DNA of 64,000 bases from Cyprinodon diabolis (taxonomy: Eukaryota > Chordata > Actinopteri > Cyprinodontiformes > Cyprinodontidae), in assembly GCA_030533445.1 (NCBI GenBank), contig CM060076.1, positions 22,864,603 through 22,928,602 on the forward strand, in the 5' to 3' direction. Both the position numbers and the translations under genes were made by a program. Positions 1 to 12,296 of this stretch are shown one piece after another. Position 1 is the first letter of the stretch. Each line of letters begins with the position of its first letter. Under the pieces are notes generated by a model. The model was not told the DNA's origin, made no database searches, and worked only from the letters and a program-made list of their open reading frames with translations.

Positions 1-3000
1 TGATCATTTATTGCTCTAGAAATTTATTCTTGAAACATTAACTTTTATCTTAAGTAAATAAAAAAATAAACTTTTAAAGTGAAACTTTATATAAACTGGT
101 GGCTGTATTATGCTGTGGGATTCCTTTCTTTAGCTGGAACATATATATTTATATTTATCCTTAGTAATGTCATTTTAGGAGTACCTAAATTTCAGCAATA
201 CTGAGGCAAATACAGTGTAAGAAAACGCAATACATCAGCTAAAACAACAAAGAAGAAAATACAGTGATGAGTAAAAACTGAAAATATGGCATATCAAAAC
301 ATTAACAGTGACATACTGTAGTAAAATATGGTTTAAAGTTTTTGTGAAAATTTTTTAGTAAAGCTACTGCCACCTGAAGGCTTTTACTCAGTTCTTTATG
401 CTGGATGCAATCATTCTTTCTCACACTTTAGATAACACTTCTTTTTAGCATAAATGACTGTTAAATTTTAAATAATTTAATCTCAGTCAGGCAGAGGAAA
501 TGAACAGTGTTTAAAGCACCGGGCTAAGTCATTAACGGTAGAGCTGCAACTAACAATTATTTTGCAGATTGATAATCCGTCTTTTTTTTTTTTATTAATC
601 TAATAATAATTGGATAGCCAAAGGTTCATAAAAGAAGATGTTATACAAAATTAAACCAGGTGAATCTAAAACTTTTCTACTTGAGGAGTTTTGGGTAGAG
701 CATATTGACAGATGAAACCATTTTTTAAATCTTAAATGCAAAATATGTATATATTTTTTCCACAATCTTGGTATATGCTCTAAGTGGGTTGTTCTGTCAG
801 ATAAAGGCATATTTTAGATCAATCAATTAATCGATTACTAAATTAGTTGATGATTATTTTAATAATCGATTAATCATGATTAATCCGAATGTTTCAGCCC
901 ATTGGTTCTTATAACTCAGTGATATCTGTAACATTTTGAGTCAGACCATGTGGGCTTATCTGAAAGGCTGTGGTATTACTTAAAATCAAGCCCTACCTTA
1001 AATGCCGTGCTGCTCTTACAGACATAATTTAAGACATAGATTCCCCTTATTTACCTTAGCACACTTTACTGTTTAGTATCTATATAGGCTGTTATAGCTA
1101 TGTAGGGATTTTTGAACTTTTACGGTATGTAGGGATCTCCCCTTTCTATTCCTCTAACCTTTGGACTTACGGTAAGTAGTAAAGGTGATTACTTTTATCA
1201 AGAAAAAGGGATTTCTGCTCCAGGTATTCAACTCTTAAGGTTGATTTAACAAAATATTAGAATTTATATCTTATATACATCATAGGTGTAGGGGAAAGCT
1301 GTCTATAACTAGTGGAGAAGAATACAGTACACATCTATTAGGCCAATATTTTGTAAACCTGTTTTTTATTGCTGATTTTCATGAATAATAAAGATAAATC
1401 CTAACACAAAAGAGAAAAATTTGTAATTAAAGCACACAAATTAAGAAAAAATAAACAAAATAAGCAAATTAAACACACATACTATAACAACGTAATGAGG
1501 ATATCTATGTAATTTGTGAAAACTATTTTTGCTTTTTTTTTTTCTCTGATTTATTTTTGGCCTCTCTCCATTGTCACCTCTTTCTTCTGTGTCAAGGTGA
1601 AGAAATATTATGAAATCCTATCCACTATTGAGGGACGTGTTGTCAAACAGAGAGGACTTACACTGCTGTTAAATGTCTTATTTTGAAGGATCCATGATTT
1701 TCTTTGTAGTACAACTTCCGCTATCTTCTGCAGGCTGAGGGCTTCAGGTTATATCATCAGAACTAAGTGTACAAAAAGACATGAAACACGAGACACTGAA
1801 AAAGATATTTTATGCTCAATTGATGACATTTGAAATATAAAACCTAACGTATTGTTTGAATTTTGCTCAGTGTTTTAAGTTTTTAACAGTTTTACAACAG
1901 TGTGACCTGTCCTCTAGATTGACCACTAGGGCCAGAGAAGCTGCCAAAGTCATTGCACCGGGTTGACTTGATACTGATAAACATGACTGCTTGTAACTTT
2001 TTTACTCTCCAAATTTTGTGAAATTTTTTTTGAAACTGCTTTACAAAAGGGCAGGACTAAAGCACAGTAGATTCATTTAATTTCTTTCATGGTTGAAGGT
2101 GCAGCTCAGTTAATATCTGCCAAAAGTTAAATTTACATAAGTTGAAGAGGTGAAAATTATGATTCCCAGAGAAATTTGCTTTATATTTTTTTTCCATCTG
2201 TATGTTAGCTGTGGCAAAAAAATTAATAAAAATAAAATAAACTATGAGATACCAATTAACATCTCATAACAGCAGCTCTGTAACTCTGCCCTGCAGTTGT
2301 GGGGAAGATTAACTGATTCTCAGTAAGGTAGTAGCTAAACTTGCTATTTATTTTTTTGTATGAGAAATGCACTTAAATGAAAAGTTGAGTAGAAGGGAAA
2401 GTGTTGCAGAAAAGATGCATACAGTAAGCACAGGGGTAACAGTACCTCAGAGGATTGTGAAGCACAGAAAGTTTAATGGCTGGAAGAAGATTTACAGTAT
2501 GTTTATTTTACTTAGTACAAAAGCCCCAGACAAAATCATATTTGTATCATCAGATTTGAAGTTTCCAACCTTACCAGAGAAAAAAGAAAAACAAAGATTA
2601 ACACAAGTTACTGAATAACGCCTAAATGTAGGCCCTTTTAAAGGCCCACCTAAGCACAACTTCCATTAAATCAAATAAAGGACATCTGCAGGTAAACTCA
2701 GACAAATCAATTTCTAAAAAGATATTGACAGTGAAAGCCAAACACAAATGAAAGATCCACCAGATACATCCCATAAAACCAAAAGGTGCACTTTATTGTT
2801 TAGCACAAAGTACAATAAAACTGAACATTTCCATATTGTTCTTTTAGAAAGCAAAAAAAAAAGGAAAAATTTTAATATTTACAGAAGAGGAGGAAATGGG
2901 AATGAAGAGTCAACATTAATCAAAATGTCAATTGTTATTCACAGAATTATTTTGTACTTTAAAGATGATCTTTCCACTTCCTTTAGATCTGACTGAAGAC

Positions 3001-3548
3001 TTTTCTAGAAGTTTTCAATCCCACGTCCACACTGGGGTATCTCAATATCAATCCACCCAAAAAGCACAGAATCACATCAATCCCTGAGGAATAAAATCCC
3101 ACCCAGACTGGCTGCACTACACACCTGCACATACAGTACTTGTGATATATTTATTTTCTTTCTCCAACCCAATGGAGCTCTGTGTGGAATAACTCCACAG
3201 AATGATTCAAGGCTGTCAGGATCATCACAATGAGTAGGCTTTTGCTGAATGATTACATTTGTTCCCCCGTTTCCTTGCTCCTCTGTTCTACCGTATTACA
3301 TGTCAGAGTAAATCATCTAATGGTGAAGGGTGGCTGTTCACTGGAGTTGTTGCGTGTTGAGTCCATGAATCCATAATAATAAGAGCAAAGGTAGCTGAGT
3401 GACCTCAAGAGGTCATTGGGGTATCCATATATGAAGGACATTCTGACCAGATTATCTCTGTGATACTGCAAAGATTGTTCTGTGTGCCTGAAAACACCCC
3501 CCCAAAAAGTTTATCAATCAGGACTCTGGTGGAGATGCAGCCAAAGTG
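1..3548. other. 3' flank of ccnc, no gene recognised
   Basis: AT-rich sequence downstream of the cyclin C stop codon. The part nearest 3548 is presumably ccnc 3' UTR read on the minus strand; several TTTATT motifs (AATAAA on the minus strand) occur near 3145-3155, but the cleavage site cannot be fixed by eye. The short open frames at 2367-2618 and 2748-2996 look like chance ORFs: no recognisable domain, low-complexity Lys/Ser composition and no splice context. A hAT-like MITE lies at 539-901. Confidence 0.5.
539..901. repeat. hAT-like MITE (GCTGCAAC/TAATCGATTA family), decayed
   Basis: The left end reads TAGAGCTGCAACTAAC and the right end reads GTTTCAGCCCA, imperfect inverted ends of a very common fish non-autonomous element whose consensus ends are close to TAGGGCTGCAAC. 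The inner part is rich in ATTAATCGATTA-type palindromes at 825-885. The same family recurs at 21145-21540. No clear 8-bp target duplication survives here. Confidence 0.55.
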
Positions 3549-6500
3549 CTAAGACTGGCTGTAGGAGTTGCTTTGGTTGCCATTAGAGCTCTGATCACTT
3601 TCACTGCAGAAAGGAAATGGCAAGAAGAAGCTTATGAATACATCATAGATATTATTCATTTATCCAATATCCACAACTAATCCAGGCATACCTGTTTGGA
3701 GGTGGTTTGGGTTTGGGCATCTTGTTTAGAACAGCAGGGATCTCCTTCCTGTCATCAAAATTTTTCCACTGGTCATAGAGCTTCAGAATGACACGGATGA
3801 TCTCCAGGATCTAAAATGAGTATGTGTTGTTTTTTTTAATAAAAGAAAAAAAAAATAGTATATTTCCAAATGAAGACCATCTCATATACTGTGTATACAT
3901 TTTTACACAAAAATCTGATTAGTGTGGCATGCATTTGTATTTAGTCCATCCATGTTTATTTTTTGTAGAACCAACTTCGAGATCATTTCCATCCAACCAC
4001 TCTTTTGGGATCGATTTTTACCGGCTAGAAAATGAAATTTAGAACCTAACCATTTACTGACTGATTTTATTTTTACATTTTTCTCAATCAGACCTGAGGC
4101 AGATCATCTGCAAACAAACACACCGAATAATGCTGACTTCACCTCTCAAGGAAGCTGCTAGTATTTGAATAATTTAAGTGTAACAGTTAAATGGATATCA
4201 AACTCTAAAGATGTAAATTTTCTTTAACTTAAAAACTGCACGCTTTTATGTTGGTCAATAATTAGATGACTTAAAATTTTCAAACTATAATAATCTTACT
4301 TTGTCCATGTCCACGCTGAGCTCAGAAAACCACTGCCTGGCATCTTTTTGTTGCACAACACATGCAACATGAAGGCAGGCTGCAGGTGAAGAACAAACGG
4401 ATTAGGCCAGATCTGATATAGCCCATTTCAGGTCTGTAACCAGATTATAAACCAGACTGAGAAAAGGCAAGAGGGAACAACTATTACCCAGGGCAATCAT
4501 GAAGGGAGGGTAGAGCAGGCAGAGATCTGTCCTGTAGGTGTCATTCACTATTCGCCTGAGAAAACATGAAAGAAAAGACACAGGGTGAGGACATCGAAAA
4601 CAAATTGGTTTAATAGGTGCAAGGCAAACGGAGCAAAGAATCATACCAGGCCAGAGGCAGCAGCATGTCCTCCTGTCCCATATCCTGCACGTACTGCAGC
4701 AGTGGTCTATAGGGATGGTACACGATCAGGCAGCAGTCCTAAAAACACAGCAAACAATGAGTAAGATGACATCCAAAGTCTTTGCAACTCACAGCTTTAT
4801 CCCTGCATGATGGCAGCATCATGTAGTGGGATCCTTTTCAGCAGAGGCAAGGAAGGTGGGTAGAGTTGTCAGGATGGTGAATGCTCAATACAGAGCAATT
4901 GTAGTCAGCCAAAAGGACTAGAAATTGACTGCAGGTTAAACTAAGTTTAACTTTTGGGGGGTTAAGATTTTCCTTCCAAGAAAATAAAAATTAACATGTT
5001 CCTTTTTCCTTTTAATTTTACAATCATGTCATACTTTGTTGGCTTATCTAACTAAAAAATAAAACTCCTCTCAAACCGAGGTTATAACAGTAAAAAAGGT
5101 TAAAAAAAAAAAAGAGTAGGTATACTTCCACAAGGCATTGAACCAAGTATAGTAGAATAACTATTTACTTACCATCAACTCCAAAAGGTAGAACTCACAC
5201 TCTAATATCTGGAAAGAAAGACATAAAATAGATTTGAATGGTTAAAAGAAAACATAATGTAAAGCTGTATCAACTCAGAGGCCAGAATATCCAGTCATTC
5301 AAGTAAGATATTTAAAATGGATAATTTCAAGAACTCAAAATAACAAATCAGAAAGCCAGAGAACATTGACGCATCAGAGCTCTGTATTCAAGATGGATTC
5401 TAATCGCATGAACAGCAGTTTACTGTAATTTCATTTTTGTTAGCTATTCTTTATTTTTATGAAATATCTAGTCGTACGTGTAAAAAATGTTAGTTTCTAT
5501 AAGACAAGATGTTTCAACTCTGTTTATTTCTTTTGCAAAATCTTAAACTGTTTAATCAGTGATTTAGGAGAAAATCTCACATTCACCATTTTCTCCTATT
5601 TCTGATCTTTGAATTTTACAAGTGCTCAATATTTGACATTCTTGGAGTCTTGCCCAATCAGGCAGCTGTTTTCAAAACCTAATTTCTCCCAAAATGATCA
5701 AATTAGTTTTATTTAGAAGCAATTGTCCTTTTATTATGCTAAATCATTTAATATAATACAACTCTGAAATTAGAAATAACATTTTTATTCACTGATAACA
5801 GAACTATCAATTACTACAGCTGCTGCTGGCATATTGCTATCCAGGAGACACTGGTTTAATTTGTAATATCGTCAAAAGAAAGAACAGTCAATGAGCTCTA
5901 TGAGAGACCAAGCTACTAATGAAATGACATCTGGAAGAGAAAATGGAAAGTTCAGCAAAAACCAACTGTGAGATTTGCATTTATTTTACCCCATGGCAGC
6001 TCCTTAGCTTTCTGTTACACTAAATGTCTGGGAGTCTGTCTGAATTGATCATATATACGTTTTATATGTGGTGAGAGAGATGAAAAGTGTGATGAAAGGA
6101 TATACAGTATATGTGTCTGTACATTAAAAGGAGATTTAGCAGAATGTTGTGTTGGTTAATGATGAAGTCGTATTATTCATTAACATCATATGTTGCACCT
6201 CTTGCCTCCATCAGTAGTTTTCGTTAACATCAAATGATTAATTTTTTTGTCAGCCTGTTTATCACATATATACTTTGGTCTGAGCAAACGGCTCATTTGA
6301 GTTCAGGTAATTCTGCTCCACAGCACTAGTTTTGCTGTACGCACACTGCTGGCACATCGACTCCCTTTTCCTCTCCTGTCAAGAGCTGCTGTTACTGTTG
6401 GTTCTGGTTTTGAGTATGATGAGAAAATGGCAGCGGAAGGTCAGTCTGAATCGAAGATGGAGTCATCTGCTAGAAGACTAACAGTATCCAAAGTATAGAG

Positions 6501-9500
6501 ATACTTTCAGGCAGCCGGTGACATAGTGGTTTGTACACTCAGTAAGTCTTAACTGGCTTATTGCGGGAGCACAACCACGATGCACAAGCACCTTAAAAGG
6601 AAACACAGGAGTTGTTGAAGATGCTTCTTAAAAGGAAGTTAGCATGCACATTGATATGTGTTTAAACGCCTAGTTAGCATGTGCTTTTTATCAATCTTGT
6701 AAAGTATGATGTCCCACTGTCTTTGGATGTTAGGTAGCCCCTCTCGACTCTTTGGTAATGTTTTGGTAAACAGTGTTGAGCAAGTCTATGCAAGCGCATT
6801 TATAGTATCTATTATGCTTTTGAGACGGCACCAGACTCGAGACAGAGAGCTTATCGAATGAGCACACACAGACACAGACAATACAAATTCAACTTTTTTT
6901 TTTAACTGGTGTCACCATCCCCTGGCTACTCTAACCCCCAGCAGTGGGGATTTCTTTTTCAAATTAGCTGTTAAGATTAGCCAACTAATCGAAGAAGTAG
7001 TCGAAAGATTGGTCGTTAGAAAAACAGCCGTTAGTGGCAGCTCCAGTAATTATGAAGATTTGCATTTCTCTGGATCACGTGGAGTGCATCACCTTTGCGA
7101 GGATCATTTTCTGAAGTTAACGTTTGTTAAATCTGATGTGTTACCTTCGTAAAAGAAAAATATACTATAAGGAAATGTTGCACGGCCAATGTTATTGTCA
7201 GTGTTAATATTTTAATAGTGGCTGTCGTGGAAAAATATGAATATTAAAGAATATGACAGTCTAGAAATGCAAGACTGGAATCACCCCTGAGATTTAACTT
7301 TAAACCAAACTCGCTCCGAAACTTTCAGGAATATTTTCAGCTTGGGGTTTGAACTTCTATGTTGTTTTTAAATTCACTACTTTGAGGAGCTTTTACACGG
7401 CATAGTATTTTTGTCTTCTTTAAATCCTGCAAGAGTTTTTATTACATTATTTCCATCAGCTGCCTTTTTGAGAGAGTGACCTTCTAGAGATGAGAACTAT
7501 TTTCTTTACCCCCCAACAGGCCCCAGACACCTGCATCGATCTCTTTTACTATGTCTGTAATGTAGACAAGAAAAAATATATTTACGTGTCACAGTCCTGT
7601 GCTAACTCATTCTGCGCTGTATGAACCACTCCCTCCTTTTGTTGTTTTAATTTATAGCTAAGGCAGCAGTTTGTCAAAACAGTGCTGCTGACGTTTTGGT
7701 AACTCCATGCTGGCTATAGAGAGGTGAACAGACCTTCGCACGAGGAGCTAAGCTTAATGAGTTTCTATCACATCAGTGCCAACATTAGCTGTGGAATGTC
7801 ACGTACTGATGAATAATACCGTAGCGACACTTTGATAGAGTATAAGAGGTTCTTGGTAAGCTGCTTAAACAGTACATAAATAACACTGCAAAGGAAGCTG
7901 CTGAATGCATATTTTTGGTTCTCATCTACCATGTTGACGATAATAGAGTCATTTGAAGATTTGAGTTATGACTCAAAGAAATAAATAAAATTCTCCAGTC
8001 TGAAATACCAAATGGATATGAGCTTAAAACATCTACAGGTTTATCAGCTACTGTTTACTCAAAGTTCGGAGATCAAATTAAGGAAGTAGTATTTTACTTA
8101 CATGATTCATTCTGTAGGGAAACTCCTTTGGAAAGGCATAGGAAAACCTGGTTTTCACTGTTTGAGAGACACAGAATGTTAACAGAAATCCTCATATAAA
8201 GGAGAACACAAAACAGTTCTGTTGATCTTTATTAAACAAGGTCACTTACAAACAGATGTTGCAGCAGAAATCAGCCTGGTGTTGGACACCACGCCAAATT
8301 CCTGGAAGAACAATGAACAGAAATAAGGCTTAGTTTTGTTTTTTAATCATTAACATCCTGACGTGATAAAATTAAGAGAGCATACACTTTTTTTCTCTGA
8401 AAAATTCTCACCTCAACTTTAGAGGCCAGAAAAACACAGGTTGGCGCCATGAGCACAGGATCTATACTTTTAAGAGAATACCTAGAAAAAAAAAAAGAGA
8501 GAGAGAAGGAAAGTAGGAGATTGCAAATGTTTCTGCAAGGCAGCAAAGACATAAGGAACACACATGGAGTAGGGATTGGACTAAAGCAAATATGTAAGAT
8601 GCTACAGATGTGGTATAATATAAAGAGCATTGAGTTACAAACAGCTAAATTTCTGATTCTCTTCTCAAGGCTCTTTAAAACTAAGTACAGTTGATAACCT
8701 GATAGCAATGATGTGATTTAAATTTCGCCATTCCCCGGGTTGAGTTAAAAAGAGTTATTTATATTAGGTGACAAAAAGTGGGAGTTAATAGCATGTAAAT
8801 ACATCCTCATTTGAATATCAGTTTGTGCAATATTCATATTGCCAAGGAATAACTAAAGTGTAATAACTGCATTTTATGAAGTGCAACATTACATGCTAAT
8901 GTAGTGCTGCCATTTGGATAGTCTTATAACAGTAGATACTCATAATAGACACAAATAACATTAAACAGTTGAACAAGCAACAAAAAGCACAGCTAAAAAG
9001 GGGGGAAAGAACTATATATACATGAAGCTTAGGCAAAAATCTGGAAGCTTCACTTAAAACACCTGCGATGTCTCTTGATCAGCCTCAGCCAATTAACTCA
9101 ATGTTTACAGTCTCCTTGAACCCCAGTTGGCTTTGGCAGATGACCGAGCCTGGTTCTGCTGGAGGTTTCTTCCTGTTAAAAGGGAGTTTTCGGCTCCACT
9201 ATATGCATGCTCAGTGCAAGGGATTGTAGAGAATCAACTAGTCCTCACAATCAGCTGGTTTTCATTAGATAGAAACATTTTTGAAGAATCTGACTGTGTT
9301 CCATATTTGAAAAAATTGAATAATACTTTTCTAACTGCAGCTTTTCTCTGAGCGAGTCTCTCGAGGTTGTAATATATTGCAGCTGATACCGCCAACATTT
9401 GTAAATATTGCAAAACTTTCTAGCATTGCGCAGCCCTGCTATAGATAACAGGGGTTTTGGTATAAATACAGCAGCTTTGAGATGTTCCAAAAATTCAACA

Positions 9501-10539
9501 AGAGCTAAATTGGGAAGACTATGCACAATTTGTCAGCTAAGCTGCTGGGTACGGAATGTTTCAGGTAAGATAGATTATTTTGAAGCAGTAGAAACGTATA
9601 TCTATAGGATTATTCTATGTCTGGCCCGGGGTTTTCCTGCATGCAATTTCAATTTTTGAGGTAAGAAAGAAAATGGGTTTAGGCAAGTCTTACAAGATTT
9701 TGGAATTAAGAGAAAAAGTTTTTTATGAATGCTCTTAAATGCACTTTCTTTAACTAGATCACATATAAGTAGCAATAAAATCGCCCCATTTTTCCTATAG
9801 AAACCTACCTGGCATAGAAACGTTTGAAGTAGACTGTGGCAGTGGCAATGACCTGCTGTCGGAGCTTCAGATGCTCACCCAAAGCCTGGATCACTAAAAG
9901 GCAAGAGTATAAAAAAAAGAAATTGTTGCAATATCTTGGAACAAAACAAAACAAGCAAGCCTGATACAAAGGTTTCAATATGAAGAGTTAAGGTATTAAA
10001 AATTGACAGACACAGTAAAGTCATATTATGCCTTTCCTGAACTGTTAATTAAATTGAAAATACCATTAGCGAAAAATATCTGCAGCTTCCAGTATTCCTC
10101 TTCTGTGAGGAACTTCAGATCCTTCTGGCGCTCCTTCATCAGATCCTGCTTATCCAGAACCCACTGCAGACTTTCAAAGACATATATAAAATTAATATAA
10201 TTAACATTAAAAAATATTATTATTATTAACCAAGGTTAAAATTATATATTAAGAGACCATACAAGCCAAGCCCCCAGACAGCTCAGCGACACTACTGCCA
10301 ACTTAAAAAAAATATATATATATTTATGTTTAGGGCTTGAACTTGTACTCTGAGTGTTTTAATTGTTTAAAGCATTTTTTTTAACCACAGCATTAGTTTT
10401 CAAGAAATTAGCCGTCAGATTAGACGTGAAAACGGCTAGGCCTAAAAACAAAGACACTCAGCTACGAATTAAAGACGTAACATGTCAACATTTTCAAGAA
10501 AACCTACTAATGAGAACTCTGCCAGAAGTTCCCCGCCAT
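3549..10539 (-). CDS. ccnc: Cyclin C (Mediator kinase-module cyclin)
   Basis: Cyclin C is the partner of CDK8/CDK19 in the nuclear Mediator kinase module. Coding exons on the minus strand: 10508-10539, 10064-10170, 9809-9893, 8412-8481, 8250-8301, 8102-8157, 5173-5208, 4647-4738, 4488-4555, 4300-4379, 3692-3810, 3549-3603. Together they make 852 nt, 283 residues plus TAG, the same length as the human protein, and every junction is in phase. The start MAGNFWQSSHY is split after exon 1 (donor GTAGGT). The two cyclin boxes are recognisable through SLKSIDPVLMAPTCVFLASK in the first and the YHPYRPLLQYVQDM and FMIALACLHVACV stretches in the second. The tail ends in SNSYSQS, as in vertebrate cyclin C. 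The start codon sits in GACATGGCGG, a YY1-like context. No damage seen. Confidence 0.97.
6330..7046 (+). mobile_element. Degraded hAT transposon fragment with BED-finger remnant
   Basis: In the largest ccnc intron, 6570-6605 translates as a BED-type zinc-finger end (TTMHKHLKRKH). It is preceded, in a broken frame around 6525-6565, by sequence resembling the finger's cysteine half. This BED finger is typical of the N terminus of hAT transposases. The segment ends near 7046 in a sequence resembling a decayed hAT-MITE end (TTAGTGGCAGCTCC). No intact transposase frame remains, and the left boundary is uncertain. Confidence 0.5.
9100..9350 (+). repeat. Dispersed teleost repeat fragment (TGGTTCTGCTGGAGG family)
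   Basis: The core around 9150-9230 (GGTTCTGCTGGAGGTTTC, then CTGTTAAAAGGGAGTTTT) matches a second copy in this window at 34340-34612. It is a very common fish repeat, probably a LINE 3' region. It lies in the ccnc intron between the coding exons at 8412-8481 and 9809-9893, and its open frame is not a gene. Confidence 0.6.
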
Positions 10540-12296
10540 GTCGCCAATTTTTATTAAAACTAAAAGAAAATTATAATTTATAATATCCCCCCACAAAGGT
10601 GCGCATACAACAAGGAAAGTACTCTGCTAGCTACAACGGGAGTAACATCAAATACCGTCCGGAGATCGTTTGATATTTTTTTTTTTGTTCCGCCTTTATG
10701 AGAAACGTTAAAGAGCTTGAAAAGAAACTCAATATTTTAATCGTTAATTTTAAATAAATTTAATAAAATGAACTTTGGGAAATGAACAAATATATCAGTT
10801 TTAGACAATCATACTTAAGTTTAGTCGTTGTGTTATGCACCTACATGTCCAAGATAACTTAATAGAAAATAAAATATATATATTTTTTTTATTATCTACG
10901 CGTTATTAAATGTGAATTAAATGTAACTTCGGTTTGTAAAAACAGCAGATGCCATAACGTCCTTATTTTTAAAAACAAAGAATGTTTTACGATTTAAAAT
11001 CCATTATTATCTTCTAGAGTTTCCATTTGTACACTGATGAGCTCATGGACTCAAGTCTTGTGGCTTAAAACAATTTACCAGTGGGCTTGACAAATACCAT
11101 AAAAGAAAAGGAATAGTTCCCGTTGTGTCGCTTCTTCCCATCATGCCATACATATTACAACTCTTTTAAACTGTACAAGACTTAAAGATAACTCCACGTC
11201 ATAACTCCAGTTTGCACTTATTTCTTAGTTATATTAGATTTCATAAAGCAAGGACCAGTATGTCTTATTTGGAAGTAGCTTTTACAAAATAATAAACAGG
11301 TTAATCATTAATTCTGACAGTTCTTTTCTCTCAACAGTTCACGGTTTATTTGTTTTATTGGATGTAAACGGTCTTGACAAAGCAATGGCTTCATGGTTTA
11401 TTCAGTGACTGCAAGGCACCGAAATCATGTGGCTGTAAAGCAATCCTCTCCACCACCTTACTTGCCAGTTAGTTTTATATGTTTGAGCTAATATTGGTTG
11501 TTGTTTTCCATACATCATCTCCCACTTGCTCTGTCAGGGTCGTGGTGGTGCTGGTACCTCCAGCATTCTATATCCGAAAGACTGGATACACCCTGAACAG
11601 GTGACCAGTCCATCATAGGGCAACACAAAGACACACAAGCATGCACACAGCATCTCACCTAAGGACAATTAACCTAAACAGTCAGGTTTTTGGACTGTGA
11701 GAGGATACCGGAGTACCAGGAGAAAAGAACATGGAAACTCCATGCAGAAAGACCAGTAATCAAACCCAGGACCGTCTTGCTCCAAGGCAACTGTACTACA
11801 AACTATGCTGTTTGTTGTTTACTTGTTTTTTTTTCTTTCCAAAAATATGACCTTGTGTTTCAATTCCACACATTTTCCAATAAAATTTAGCAAACAACCA
11901 CTCCACTTTTTCATTAAAAGTTGATTTTTAGGTTGCAAATGAGTTAGACTAGTTTTTCTTTACCTTAACTTTAATAAAAACATGCTTATTCTTTAACACA
12001 TTTTAATGCCCTTAAAGAGACTTTACCCTCTACAGAGAAGCCAGTAGGATAATTTAACCCCATGACAGGTCTCTTCTGTCAACAGTCTATAGACTGTATG
12101 AATTATTTGACATGAACTTGATACATGTTTGTAGGAAGATTCAAGCATGGGTTGGGAGGGGTTCAACATATTTCTGTAGAGATGAGGTAAGGACCATGAA
12201 GGGTATATAGAGCATTTCACTGCAGCCCTCAGAGGAAAACGTGTGTGACCATTTTCAAGTATTCAGAAAAAGTTGTGTCTCTTAAAGATAGGCACA
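10540..12296. promoter_or_regulatory. Upstream region between ccnc and the filament gene
   Basis: The two genes start back to back, 1.76 kb apart (ccnc on minus, filament gene on plus), so this interval must hold both promoters. The ccnc side near 10540-10690 has a modest GC rise. No confident TATA box can be assigned. Bases 11520-11830 are a dispersed repeat, listed separately. The short frames at 11690-11890 and 12023-12220 are not supported as genes. Confidence 0.4.
11520..11830 (+). repeat. Dispersed teleost LINE/SINE-type repeat
   Basis: Contains the widely shared fish repeat text around AGGACAATTAACCTAAACAG, TTTTTGGACTGTGAGAGGAT and GGAAACTCCATGCAGAAAGA, running on to a CCAGGACCGTCTTGCTCCAAGG-like stretch. 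I recognise it as a high-copy fish retroelement-derived sequence, probably a LINE 3' part. The exact class cannot be settled without a repeat library. Confidence 0.55.

Noticed and set aside
2367..2996. Two plus-strand frames of 83 and 82 codons
   Set aside because: Lysine/serine-rich chance frames in AT-rich DNA, with no domain and no promoter or splice signals.
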